Shown here piece after piece: positions 7,074 through 14,175 of a stretch of 16,570 bases of DNA. Position 1 is the first letter of the stretch; each line of letters starts with the position of its first letter. The notes beneath the pieces are model-generated. The model saw only the letters and a program-made list of their open reading frames with translations, had not been told where the DNA came from and did no database searches. Origin of the DNA: CAXXOK01 sp035399245 (GTDB taxonomy: Bacteria; Bacillota; Clostridia; Christensenellales; Aristaeellaceae); NCBI GenBank assembly GCA_035399245.1, contig DAOPIR010000046.1, positions 1 through 16,570 on the forward strand, written 5' to 3'. Both the position numbers and the translations under genes were made by a program.

Positions 7074-8796
7074 CCTGCTCCCCCTTTTCCTGCGCGGTGT
7101 AAAGCTTGTAATACGCCCCGCGTTTTTTCAGGAGCTGCGCATGGGTACCGGACTCGGTAATTTTTCCGTTTTGGATAAACAGGATATGGTCGGCGTCGGT
7201 TACAGTGGACAGGCGGTGCGCCACGATGATGCGGGTTTTGCCCTTGCCGTACTCGCGCATAAAATCCATGATTTCTTTCTGATAGGTGGCGTCCAGCGCG
7301 GAGGTGGCCTCGTCCATCAGCTCGATGTCCGCTTTTTTCAAAAACAGGCGCGCAAAGCCCACCCGCTGCCGCAGTCCGCCCGACAGCAGCGATCCGTGCT
7401 CGCCCGTATCCACCTGCCATCCGTCCGGCTGCTGCTCTATCCACTGCGACAGCTTGGCAAAGCTTGCCGCGCGGTTCAGCGCCTGATCATCGGCGTCGGA
7501 CTTGCCCAGCAGCACGTTATCCTTCAATGTCCCCTGAAACACAAATGCGTCCTGCTGCAAAACGCTCATCCGGTTGCGCAGCGCCTCCAGATCCCAGTCC
7601 TCCACCGGCCTGCCCAGCACCGTAACCGTGCCCGACTGCGGCCGCAAAAGGCCGGTAATCAGCTTGAGCACGGTAGATTTGCCGCAGCCGGAATGCCCCA
7701 CCAGCGCGACTTTTTCGCCCCGCTGCACGGTAAAGGTAATGCCGTCCAGCAGCGGTGCGTCCGCTGCGTCCTGATCGGGATAGCGGAACACCACATCGGT
7801 AAAGGTAACCGCAGGGCCGCTCTGCGGCTCGGTCTGCGTGCCGCCCTTTTCCTTGGGCAGGTCCCACAGCTCAAACAGGCGGCCGCCCGCTACGATGCCC
7901 GAAGGATAGTTGACCAGAATATTGGGGAGCTTGAGCAGCTCTTCCGTCGCCACGGAGGCAAGCATCAGCGCCACGACAAACTTATCGATGGTAAACAGCC
8001 CGTGGTAAGCCAGATACGCGCCCATCAGCGCGCAGCCGAACATCGGCAGCACATTGATCGCCAGCGCGGAGATATTGGCCGTGTAAATCTTGCCGATTCC
8101 CCGCACGCCCTTGCGGCGGTAGTCCTCCGCCGCCTCGCCCACCCACGCGTCCGCCTTGTCCTCCAGGCGGTAGGCCTTTACGGTGGTACGGTTGACAATC
8201 AGGTCCTTCGCCTGCGCGGTCATGGCGGCAAACGACTTGCGGAAGGCGGGGATTTCCGACAGCGACCGTTTGGAAAGCGTGGGGTATAGCAGCACCGGAA
8301 TCAGCGGGATCAGGTAGCCAAAACCCACGCGCCAGTCCACCAGAAACATCACGACGATCAGCATTACGGGGATGACCACGTTGCGCACGCCGTTAATCAG
8401 CAGCTCGCTGTTGGAGGCTGCAAACCGGCAGTCCGAAACCACGCGGCTGATGAGGTCGCCCGACTCCAGCTTCTGGATGCTGGCATACTCGGCGCGCAGC
8501 AGGGAGCGGGCGGTGATCTTGCGGTAGTTGGACTCGGCCGCCTCCGTCAGCCTGGTAATGCGAACCGAGCGGAACCACTCCATCAGCGCGATGGTGACAA
8601 GCGTCGCCGCGAAAAACCAGAAGCTGTTAGCCAGGCTGTAGCCACCGTCGGACAGGCTGTCGGTTACCATGCCCAGCGCGTACGCGGAGGCAACATTCAA
8701 AAGCCCTATGATAATGACCAGCCCAAGTTGTTGTATATATCGGGTTTTTTTATCGCCGTTTGCGAGTAAGCGGCATGTAGTTTTCACTATTTTCAT
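7063..8796 (-). CDS. ABC exporter half-transporter, permease-ATPase fusion (first gene of pair)
   Basis: A 577-aa B-family exporter half starting MKIVKTTCRLLANGDKKTRY. The ATG at 8796 is preferred over an in-frame upstream ATG at 8913, because 8913 lies inside the promoter -35 box and its extension looks non-coding; CCGGAG sits 11 nt before 8796. Membrane helices occupy residues ~20-300. The ATPase has Walker A GHSGCGKST (367-375), Q415, signature LSGGL (471-475, with Leu in place of the usual Gln), Walker B ELMDE with D495 and E496, and H527 in VAHRLST. Only the fifth signature residue departs from consensus, and LSGGx variants are usually active. It overlaps the next gene by 11 bp. Promoter at 8885-8913; an ~80-nt leader contains the stem 8823-8858. 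Confidence 0.92.
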   Translation of the reverse strand: MKIVKTTCRLLANGDKKTRYIQQLGLVIIIGLLNVASAYALGMVTDSLSDGGYSLANSFWFFAATLVTIALMEWFRSVRITRLTEAAESNYRKITARSLLRAEYASIQKLESGDLISRVVSDCRFAASNSELLINGVRNVVIPVMLIVVMFLVDWRVGFGYLIPLIPVLLYPTLSKRSLSEIPAFRKSFAAMTAQAKDLIVNRTTVKAYRLEDKADAWVGEAAEDYRRKGVRGIGKIYTANISALAINVLPMFGCALMGAYLAYHGLFTIDKFVVALMLASVATEELLKLPNILVNYPSGIVAGGRLFELWDLPKEKGGTQTEPQSGPAVTFTDVVFRYPDQDAADAPLLDGITFTVQRGEKVALVGHSGCGKSTVLKLITGLLRPQSGTVTVLGRPVEDWDLEALRNRMSVLQQDAFVFQGTLKDNVLLGKSDADDQALNRAASFAKLSQWIEQQPDGWQVDTGEHGSLLSGGLRQRVGFARLFLKKADIELMDEATSALDATYQKEIMDFMREYGKGKTRIIVAHRLSTVTDADHILFIQNGKITESGTHAQLLKKRGAYYKLYTAQEKGEQDAK

Positions 8797-8822
8797 CTTT
8801 AATTTTACTCCGGAGCGGGGCA

Positions 8823-8858
8823 GCAGGCGCAAGGCCGATTGCCCTGTACAGCACCTGC
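8823..8858 (-). other. Stem in the leader of the ABC operon
   Basis: On the transcript, GCAGGTGC (plus 8851-8858) can pair with GCGCCTGC (plus 8823-8830) through seven Watson-Crick pairs and one G-U, with an inner GGC/GCC step. It lies between the predicted transcription start near 8878 and the ribosome site. There is no U-tract after it, so it is not a terminator. A translational or mRNA-stability role is possible but unproven. Confidence 0.3.
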
Positions 8859-8884
8859 AATGATTCGGTCGTCTCAACCTTTTT

Positions 8885-8913
8885 ATTCTACCTGTAATCC
8901 ACAAATAAGTCAA
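8885..8913 (-). promoter_or_regulatory. Sigma-A promoter of the ABC exporter operon
   Basis: Minus strand: -35 TTGACT (plus 8908-8913), a 17-bp spacer, -10 TAGAAT (plus 8885-8890). Both hexamers match consensus at 5 of 6 positions with ideal spacing. Transcription would start near 8878, 82 nt before the ATG at 8796. Confidence 0.75.
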
Positions 8914-8989
8914 TGGAAAGCTTGTGTTATATAGGTTTTTTGATGTTTTTCACGATCTTGTATCCTTCCATATTTTTCAGGCGAATATA

Positions 8990-9009
8990 TGGTATAATCC
9001 GGGGATTAT
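8990..9009 (+). promoter_or_regulatory. Extended -10 promoter with overlapping palindromic operator
   Basis: TGGTATAAT (8990-8998) is a perfect extended -10 element on the plus strand. No convincing -35 box exists at 16-18 bp spacing, which such promoters tolerate. The perfect inverted repeat ATAATCC-GG-GGATTAT (8994-9009) covers the -10 and the predicted start near 9005, the classic position of a repressor operator. There is no plus-strand gene within reach downstream, so the promoter may drive the candidate small RNA. Confidence 0.45.
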
Positions 9010-9085
9010 CCCTTCACGCCGCGCTTGCCGGCAAACCGGTTTGCGGGCGGCCGCGGCAGCAAAATCTGCTTGCGCCCGTATTTTT
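9005..9085 (+). ncRNA. Candidate small RNA (~80 nt)
   Basis: The stretch runs from the predicted start of the extended -10 promoter to a terminator-like end. It contains the hairpin GGGAT-T-ATCCC (9002-9012), the perfect 14-bp palindrome GCAAACCGGTTTGC (9031-9044), and a final stem CGGGCG (9044-9049) with CGCCCG (9073-9078), enclosing a second stem GCAG/CTGC (9056-9059, 9066-9069), followed by TATTTTT (T-run 9081-9085). No open frame with a ribosome site is present. I recognise no known RNA family. The rest of the 8914-9202 interval holds only the stem TGCGGC (9093-9098)/GCCGCA (9118-9123) and the hairpin at 9139-9175. Confidence 0.35.
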
Positions 9086-9138
9086 CAGATACTGCGGCTT
9101 ATTGAAAACCTTGATAGGCCGCACACCGCGGCATAGAA

Positions 9139-9175
9139 CAAGCGCTCCGCCGAACGGGTTCGGATGGAGCGCTTG
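9139..9175 (-). terminator. Long hairpin after the SH3-domain protein gene
   Basis: CAAGCGCTCC (9139-9148) pairs perfectly with GGAGCGCTTG (9166-9175). An inner step CGAAC/GTTCG caps it with a tiny loop. It begins 27 nt after the stop codon of the minus-strand gene at 9203. The minus-strand tail is TTCTATGCC, a weak U-tract, so termination may be partial or the hairpin may act as an mRNA 3' stabiliser. Confidence 0.5.
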
Positions 9176-9202
9176 CCGCAGATCAGCCCCGCGGGCAGAC
9201 GT

Positions 9203-10477
9203 TCATTCCACTTCCAGCAGGGAAATCATGCCGGTATCGTCAATACTCAGCAAATCAAACGCCACAAAGCCCCGAGCCGGCTGGCCGGAGATCGTCGTTT
9301 CGATGTAGGCCAGCCGCATATCGCCCTGATCCATATACCCCAGGAAGGTAACCTTGGTGCCGGCCTGCAGGGTCTCCAGCCCATCCTGCACCCCGTAGCG
9401 GTCGTCATACAGCGGCGTATCCGCCTTTACCACCGCCGGAAAGCTGTATTCGGGGAAGGCAAAGTATTTCTCCCAGGTATCGATATAATCGCCCATGTAA
9501 ACGGCGCGGATATAACCGGTTCTGTACACATCGTCCGACCAATGCGCGTCCGCCTTGTACTCCACCCATACCCAATCGCCGAAAAAGCCGAGGATTTTCA
9601 GCGCAACCTTGTCCTTGCGCAGGGCGACGCCGTCGGGCTGATAATAATCGGTGCCCGGACCCGTATAGACCAGAACCTGCTTATGCTCCGGATTGTCCAG
9701 CACGCCCAGCGCGTAGTACGACTCGGAATCGGCGTACAGCTCCGGCCCGGGGATCAGCTTGCCGTAATCGATATCCGCGGCAAACTTGGGATTGATGGCC
9801 ATCTTCTGCTCCATGAACAGGTCCAGCACATTGGTGCTGCTGTAATACGGATCACTAAGCGTGCCGTAGCCGCTGTCCAGCTGCAGCGCTTCCAGGTTCA
9901 CCGTCACGATGGGCACCGTACCCAGCGTCATGGTATAGCTTATCTCCGCCACGTCGCCGTCCGGCGTAACGTAATACGCCTTTTTGCCCAGATAGGTCCA
10001 GTAGGCGGCATACACGTCGTCCATCAGTGCCCCTTTGGACGCGGCATAGGGCGTAGGCACGATACGCAGCGCATCCGCGGAGGCGGTATCCCCGTAATCC
10101 GCGTTTTGCAGGTCGTTGAGCGAGATCTCCGCCGAGGCCACCACCGCCTGGTTTACCAGCACGTATTTCTGATACAGACGATCTTCATTCACCAAATCGT
10201 AAACACTGGAATACTGCGTGCCCCGCACCGGAAACAGCGCATATTCGCTGCGGAGAACGGCATACTCCTCGTCAACCGCCAATACGCGCCACAGAATCGG
10301 CGCAAACGCTCCGTTGGAATAATAGGGATACACGCCCATCTCTATATATTCATAGCCCAGCTCCGCGTCATACCCGCGCACGGTGATGGTTTGCTGCGTC
10401 TGCGCCGCAGCCGTCAGGGTACAGCCCGCCGTAAGCAGGGCCAGCACGCACAGGAGAGTAACAATACGTCGATACAT
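9203..10477 (-). CDS. Secreted or lipid-anchored bacterial-SH3-domain protein
   Basis: A 424-aa exported protein. Residues 1-25 are a signal peptide (RR, then a hydrophobic core LLCVLALL). LTAGC places a cysteine at 19, a possible lipobox with an unusual Thr at -3; otherwise cleavage after TAAA (~25) by signal peptidase I is likely. Residues ~34-200 include EYIEMGVYPYYSNG and PILWRVLAVDEEYAVLRSEYAL, resembling the DUF6273-type domain of clostridial surface proteins (from memory). Residues ~266-326 form a bacterial SH3 domain (QVLVYTGPGTDYYQ, then GFFGDWVWVEYK, then TGYIRAVYM). Residues ~345-412 are a second SH3-like unit (TPLYDDRYG, LQAGTKVTFLGY, ARGFVAFDLLS). SH3 domains of this kind usually bind peptidoglycan or surface ligands. 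No hydrolase domain is visible. AAAGGCGG precedes the ATG. It is flanked by terminators and appears monocistronic. Confidence 0.85.
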   Translation of the reverse strand: MYRRIVTLLCVLALLTAGCTLTAAAQTQQTITVRGYDAELGYEYIEMGVYPYYSNGAFAPILWRVLAVDEEYAVLRSEYALFPVRGTQYSSVYDLVNEDRLYQKYVLVNQAVVASAEISLNDLQNADYGDTASADALRIVPTPYAASKGALMDDVYAAYWTYLGKKAYYVTPDGDVAEISYTMTLGTVPIVTVNLEALQLDSGYGTLSDPYYSSTNVLDLFMEQKMAINPKFAADIDYGKLIPGPELYADSESYYALGVLDNPEHKQVLVYTGPGTDYYQPDGVALRKDKVALKILGFFGDWVWVEYKADAHWSDDVYRTGYIRAVYMGDYIDTWEKYFAFPEYSFPAVVKADTPLYDDRYGVQDGLETLQAGTKVTFLGYMDQGDMRLAYIETTISGQPARGFVAFDLLSIDDTGMISLLEVE

Positions 10478-10580
10478 TTTTCTTTACCGCCTTTCGTAGG
10501 TCGCTTTATATCCGGAGTAGACGACAGCCGCACCGCACGCGGCGCGGCAATACTTGTAGTGTTGAATTATTCACAGCAAG

Positions 10581-10636
10581 ACTATACCATACATTGTATG
10601 AGTAATTATAAACAAGTCATGACAATTTTCTGTCAA
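10581..10636 (-). promoter_or_regulatory. Promoter region of the SH3-domain protein gene with palindrome
   Basis: Minus-strand signals: a perfect -35 TTGACA (plus 10631-10636), preceded by an A8 tract (plus 10645-10652) that could act as an UP element, and a perfect -10 TATAAT (plus 10605-10610). Their spacing is 20 bp, too long for a strong sigma-A promoter. A second candidate is the extended -10 TGGTATAGT (plus 10581-10589). The palindrome CATACA-T-TGTATG (plus 10588-10600) touches this second -10. The octamer CCATACAT recurs 80 bp upstream (10587-10594 and 10667-10674). The region is AT-rich and clearly regulatory, but the exact start is uncertain. Confidence 0.4.
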
Positions 10637-10687
10637 TATTCAGTCTTTTTTTTAACTATTAGTATTCCATACATCGAGGCACCGCCT

Positions 10688-10741
10688 GCAAAAGCCCGCA
10701 GGTGCGTTTCTTGCGTAACCCTTCTGTAATCAGGCTTTTGC
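10688..10741. repeat. Inverted repeat in the uxuB-SH3 gene interval
   Basis: GCAAAAGCC (10688-10696) and GGCTTTTGC (10733-10741) are perfect 9-bp inverted arms 36 nt apart. The left arm also takes part in CCTGC...GCAGG (10685-10702). It lies between the uxuB terminator and the promoter of the SH3-domain gene. No T-run follows on either strand. Nothing else gene-like is seen in 10478-10868. Confidence 0.35.
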
Positions 10742-10785
10742 GTTCCTTTCGCCTGTTATTCCGGGTTGTGCGCATCCAAAAATGC

Positions 10786-10814
10786 AACCGGCGGACAACG
10801 CGTGTCCGCCGGTT
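10786..10814. terminator. Intrinsic terminator after uxuB
   Basis: AACCGGCGGACA (10786-10797) and TGTCCGCCGGTT (10803-10814) form a perfect 12-bp stem with the 5-nt loop ACGCG. On the minus strand it is followed by GCATTTTTGG, a five-T run. On the plus strand TTGTTTATG follows, so it can work in both directions. It lies 54 nt beyond the uxuB stop codon and closes the uxuAB operon. Confidence 0.88.
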
Positions 10815-10868
10815 TTGTTTATGCTGCGAGTTGAATAATAAATGTATAATTATACTATATATTGTGGT

Positions 10869-12425
10869 TCAACGGAGATTGGCATCGATTATCTTGCGTA
10901 TTGCGCCGACGCCCGTGTTCATGGCGGCAAAGTATGTTTCCACCTTTTGGCCGAGGTTGTGGTCGTAGAGGTTGACGCCGCAGATTTCGGGATTTTCAAA
11001 CAGCGGGCGCAGTTTTCCGGTATCAAAAGGCTTGCCCAGCTCGTAGCCCTGCACCAGTTTTTGCAGCTGCGGCAGGTTGGGATCGGGCGAGAGCGCAAAG
11101 GGCTTGCCATCGTCGCCGATGCCGGTAAGGTAGCGCGCATAGCCCGCAAACACCATGGGGATCATGGTGAGGAAGGAAAGGTCGTCCTTGCCGCGCGCCA
11201 CGTAGGCCTTAAGCGTCTCGCCAAAGCGCACGGGCAGCTTTTTGGAGGTATCGCAGGCGATGCGTTGGGGCGTATCGGGCACAAACGGGTTGGGAAAGCG
11301 CTTGGTCAGCACCTCGTCGATGAACTTTTCCGCCGACATGATGCCGGGATCCGCCACCACGGGCATACCCTCGGTGTAGCCGATAACGCGGATCATCTTC
11401 GTGAGCGTTTCGTCACACATTTCCTCGCTGATTTTGGTGTGCCCAAGCAGGCAGCCAAAGATCGCAAGGCAGGTATGCAGGGGATTCAGGCAGGTGCAGA
11501 CCTTCATCTTTTCGATTTTGTCCACGGTCTCCCGCGTGCCGAAGATCACGCCGACCTGTTCAAGCTTCGGGCGGCCGTTGGGGAAGCAATCCTCAATGGC
11601 GAGATACTCGCACTCCTCGGCGTTGACCATGGCGCTGATGAAGGTGTGTTTGGCGGTTTCGGTCACCTCCATGCCCTCCAGCCCGTCGGCCTTGAGCATG
11701 TCCAGCACCGCCTGCGCGGGGCGCGGGGTGATTTTGTCAATCATGCTCCAGGTGAAATACACGCGGGCGGGATCGCGCAGATAATTGAGGAATTCCTTCG
11801 TTACCGCGCCGCGCCGCAGCCAGCTTTCGGCCACGGCCAGGATGCCCGCCTGCAGCAGATCGCCGTTGTGGGAGCAGTTGTCCAGGCTCACCATCGCTAC
11901 GGGATATGCCCCCGCCTGAAAACGGGCATAGAGCAGCCTGCACAGCTTGGCGATGATCGTGATCGGATTTTCGATGGTTTCCGTCTCGGCGTCGCGCACG
12001 GCATAGCCCTTTTCGGTGATCGTCATGGAGACAATCTGCAGGCTTTGCGCCGTCATGATCTCCCGCAGCCGGTCATAATCGCGGGTGTAGGCCAGCGCCT
12101 CGGCAATGGAGGCGACCACGCGCTTGTCCACGCTGCCGTCGTGCTTGAGCGACACAGCGACACACAGGTTGTCAAACGGTGCAAAGCCCCGGTCGATAAT
12201 CTCCTCGTCATAGCACTCGGCCACGCACAGGCCGCTGTCCATCGCGCCCATTTCCAGCAGCCGCTGCACCAGCACCGCCGGAAACGCGCGGAAGATGTTG
12301 CCCGCGCCGAAGTGAATCCAGCGCGGCGCTTTGCGCGTTTGTTCCCGCATGGCGGGGAGATCGAACGCGGGGGTGATATAGCCCTTTTGGGCCAGCGCCT
12401 GCAGGCTTTGCAGGGATAAATTCAT
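10869..12425 (-). CDS. uxuB: D-mannonate oxidoreductase (fructuronate reductase), mannitol dehydrogenase family
   Basis: A 518-aa cytoplasmic NAD(H)-dependent enzyme that interconverts D-fructuronate and D-mannonate in hexuronate catabolism. The N-terminal Rossmann part has WIHFGAGNIFRAF (36-48) for cofactor binding, then SMTITEKGY (~133-141) and SLDNCSHNGD (~180-189). The C-terminal catalytic domain has KVCTCLNPLH with K308, N314 and H317, the Lys/Asn/His set of the polyol-specific long-chain dehydrogenases. Length and motifs fit the longer clostridial-type UxuB. AAAGGAG, which overlaps the end of uxuA, precedes the ATG, and only 2 nt separate the genes, so the pair is translationally coupled. 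Adjacency to uxuA favours fructuronate reductase over the related tagaturonate or mannitol enzymes. Confidence 0.92.
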   Translation of the reverse strand: MNLSLQSLQALAQKGYITPAFDLPAMREQTRKAPRWIHFGAGNIFRAFPAVLVQRLLEMGAMDSGLCVAECYDEEIIDRGFAPFDNLCVAVSLKHDGSVDKRVVASIAEALAYTRDYDRLREIMTAQSLQIVSMTITEKGYAVRDAETETIENPITIIAKLCRLLYARFQAGAYPVAMVSLDNCSHNGDLLQAGILAVAESWLRRGAVTKEFLNYLRDPARVYFTWSMIDKITPRPAQAVLDMLKADGLEGMEVTETAKHTFISAMVNAEECEYLAIEDCFPNGRPKLEQVGVIFGTRETVDKIEKMKVCTCLNPLHTCLAIFGCLLGHTKISEEMCDETLTKMIRVIGYTEGMPVVADPGIMSAEKFIDEVLTKRFPNPFVPDTPQRIACDTSKKLPVRFGETLKAYVARGKDDLSFLTMIPMVFAGYARYLTGIGDDGKPFALSPDPNLPQLQKLVQGYELGKPFDTGKLRPLFENPEICGVNLYDHNLGQKVETYFAAMNTGVGAIRKIIDANLR

Positions 12426-12427
12426 GG

Positions 12428-13498
12428 CTATTTCTCCTTTTGGCGAATCAGCGCGTCATACAGGCCCAGCAGGTACTGGCTGCCCAGCGCACGGTCGTAC
12501 AGCCCGTACCCGGGCATGGAAACCTCGCCCCAGATCGCGCGCCCGTGGTCGGGCCGGATGGGGCCTTCAAAGCCGATATCGATGAGCGCCTGCATGATCG
12601 CCACCATGTCCAGCGAGCCGTCGGCGGCGTAGTGCGCGGACTCTTCAAACACGCCGGGCGCGGTATGGCGGGTGTTGCGCATGTGCACAAAGTGGATGCG
12701 GTCGCCGATAGCGCGGATGATATCGGGAATGTCGTTGTTGGGATCGGACGACAGCGAGCCCGTGCACAGCGTAACGCCGTTGTGCCTGTTGTCCACGGCC
12801 TTGAGCATGCGCAGGATCTTTGCCTTGCTGGTGATGATGCGCGGCAGGTTGTACACGCTCCACACGGGATCGTCGATATGGATGGCCATGTTAACGTCGT
12901 AGCGGTCGCAGGCGGGCATGATGGCGTTGAGGAAATAGCAGAGGTTTTCAAACAGCTTTTCCTCGGTCACGTCCTGATACATCTGGAACAGCTCTTTGAT
13001 ATGCACCATGCGCTCGGGCTCCCAGCCGGGCAGGATAAACCCGTTGGCGCGCGACTCCATCTGCTCAAACATCCGGTCGGGGTCGATCTTGTCGATCTCG
13101 CGCTGGTCGTAAGCCATCACGGTGGACCCGTCCGGCCGCGGCTTGGCCAGGTTGGAGCGCGTCCAGTCAAACACCGGCATGAAATTGTAGCAGATCATCC
13201 GGATGTCCGCCTTGCCGAGCTTTTCAATCGTATGGATATAGTTTTCGATGTATTGGTCGCGGTCCGGCGTGCCCACCTTGATTGCGTCGTGGATATTCAC
13301 GCTTTCGATGCCCAGGACCTTCATCCCGGCATCCTCCACCTGCCGCTTCATGGCTGCGATCGCTTCGGCGGACCATTCCTCTCCGGGCTTGGTATCATAC
13401 AGCGTGGTAATAATACCCTGCATCCCGGGAATCTGCCGGATCTGCGCCAGGGTAACGGAATCGTAGCCTTCCCCAAACCATCGGAACGTCAACTTCAT
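12428..13498 (-). CDS. uxuA: Mannonate dehydratase
   Basis: A 356-aa cytoplasmic TIM-barrel enzyme that dehydrates D-mannonate to 2-keto-3-deoxy-D-gluconate (EC 4.2.1.8). The start MKLTFRWFGEGYDSVTL is the family N-terminus and has AAAGGA 10 nt upstream; a start 30 nt earlier would add non-family residues. Metal-site residues known from UxuA structures are visible: H207 in AIHIDDP, C245 in TLCTGSL, H272 in FVHMRN and D317 in RPDHGR. Length matches Bacillus-type UxuA (~360 aa) rather than the longer enterobacterial form. It is first in the uxuA-uxuB operon, with an extended -10 promoter at 13545-13553 and a 14-bp palindrome behind it. It lies downstream of the dctPQM genes on the same strand. 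Confidence 0.96.
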   Translation of the reverse strand: MKLTFRWFGEGYDSVTLAQIRQIPGMQGIITTLYDTKPGEEWSAEAIAAMKRQVEDAGMKVLGIESVNIHDAIKVGTPDRDQYIENYIHTIEKLGKADIRMICYNFMPVFDWTRSNLAKPRPDGSTVMAYDQREIDKIDPDRMFEQMESRANGFILPGWEPERMVHIKELFQMYQDVTEEKLFENLCYFLNAIMPACDRYDVNMAIHIDDPVWSVYNLPRIITSKAKILRMLKAVDNRHNGVTLCTGSLSSDPNNDIPDIIRAIGDRIHFVHMRNTRHTAPGVFEESAHYAADGSLDMVAIMQALIDIGFEGPIRPDHGRAIWGEVSMPGYGLYDRALGSQYLLGLYDALIRQKEK

Positions 13499-13544
13499 GC
13501 AATGCACATCCTTTATGCTAGTATGCAACAGAATTTCAAAAACG

Positions 13545-13553
13545 ATTATAGCA
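13545..13553 (-). promoter_or_regulatory. Extended -10 promoter of the uxuAB operon
   Basis: On the minus strand TGCTATAAT is a perfect extended -10 element. The predicted start near 13538 gives a ~40-nt leader with AAAGGA before the uxuA ATG. There is no consensus -35 at 16-18 bp, where instead a palindrome begins (13571-13584). This suggests a promoter that depends on its extended -10 or on a regulator. Confidence 0.6.
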
Positions 13554-13570
13554 CAGTCAAGCCATTATGA

Positions 13571-13584
13571 ACGAAAATTTTCGT
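13571..13584. promoter_or_regulatory. Perfect 14-bp palindrome, candidate operator for uxuAB
   Basis: ACGAAAATTTTCGT is fully self-complementary. It covers roughly -33 to -46 relative to the predicted uxuA transcription start, replacing the -35 region. Hexuronate genes in other bacteria are controlled by GntR-family (UxuR/ExuR) or LacI-family (KdgR) regulators that bind palindromes, so a role in induction is plausible. The regulator is not encoded in the window. Confidence 0.45.
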
Positions 13585-13919
13585 AATCTTCTGAAGAAAA
13601 CACAATATATCTTTGATACGTCCGGCGTTTTCCGCCTAAACTATCGCACGCGCAACGTCCCGGGTATGCCGACCCCGGTTGCACAATTCTATAAGAAACA
13701 CAGAAACCATGCCTTTGCCGGCCGCTGCCCGCCCCGCCCATCCGGCGAAACAATTTTCGCCGCCGCTGCCTTCGCAGCCAACCATAGGGCGAACCCCCCT
13801 ACGCACTGCCCCCGAGGAAACCGATAGGGGCCAAGCCAGGCAGCGCTTCGACGTCTCCGTTTAAGACAAGCCGACCAGCAAATTCACAAAGGGGAAATGA
13901 TGGCAAAAGAACGTGCGGG
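13585..13919. other. Gene-free stretch with small hairpins
   Basis: No credible gene is found on either strand. Open frames here are short and Arg/Pro/Ala-rich, without family resemblance. Visible structures are CCGGG/CCCGG (13660-13678), GGCGAAA/TTTCGCC around a CAAT loop (13744-13761), and TAGGG/CCCTA (13785-13801). The block separates the dctM stop from the uxuA promoter and may contain decayed or repeated sequence. Confidence 0.5.
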
Positions 13920-14155
13920 ATGGCGAATCAGATATTCGTCAGGTTGCGGCTGCGGGATCCGAAGCAACAGCAGCGCTACGTCGGGCACCGTAGGGAAGCG
14001 TGTGTCCAGTGGACACCACGGCAAAGCCGTGAGCATCCCGCAGGTGGGAGGTTTTACAGCGTACAGCGACCGGCAGGGAGCTGTACGACAATAAAACCGA
14101 GCGGGCAGCCGGCAGGCCCAAGCCGGCGGAAATCGGATCGCCAGCCTGTACGGGC
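13920..14155. repeat. Tandem-hairpin block, candidate repeat element or structured RNA
   Basis: There is a dense run of perfect stems. CGAAT/ATTCG lies near 13924-13938. GTGTCC-AGT-GGACAC (14002-14016) abuts CACGGC-AAA-GCCGTG (14017-14031) with no spacer. Then follow TCCC/GGGA (14036-14049), a compound hairpin GGTTTT (14050-14055)/AAAACC (14093-14098) enclosing GTACAGC/GCTGTAC (14061-14067, 14080-14086), paired GCCGGC sites (14108-14113, 14122-14127), and AGCC/GGCT (about 14143-14155). Two overlapping plus-strand open frames exist, but their composition suggests they are incidental. The block lies just past the dctM stop. From composition I suspect a dispersed repeat or a structured RNA. The family is not identified. 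Confidence 0.4.
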
Positions 14156-14175
14156 TTTCGTCATCTTTTGCCCTA

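Noticed and set aside
5244..7160. Long open frame of over 600 codons on the plus strand opposite the ABC genes
   Set aside because: It is antisense to a clear ABC transporter with all ATPase motifs. Its translation is His/Gln/Arg-rich without family features, as expected from a high-GC shadow frame.
9139..9175. Possible tRNA T-arm (GGGTTCGGAT) in the hairpin
   Set aside because: There is no acceptor stem, anticodon arm or D-arm around it; it is a simple long hairpin after a gene.
9164..10729. 521-codon plus-strand open frame opposite the SH3-domain gene
   Set aside because: It has no ribosome site or recognisable motif, and the opposite strand carries a signal peptide and SH3 domains.
10844..10855. 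Perfect palindrome GTATAATTATAC just after uxuB
   Set aside because: It lies in a very AT-rich spacer where such short palindromes are expected, with no gene downstream on the plus strand to regulate.
10842..13570. Two long plus-strand open frames opposite uxuB and uxuA
   Set aside because: They mirror the codon pattern of uxuB and uxuA, which are unmistakable, and have His/Gly/Val-rich shadow composition.
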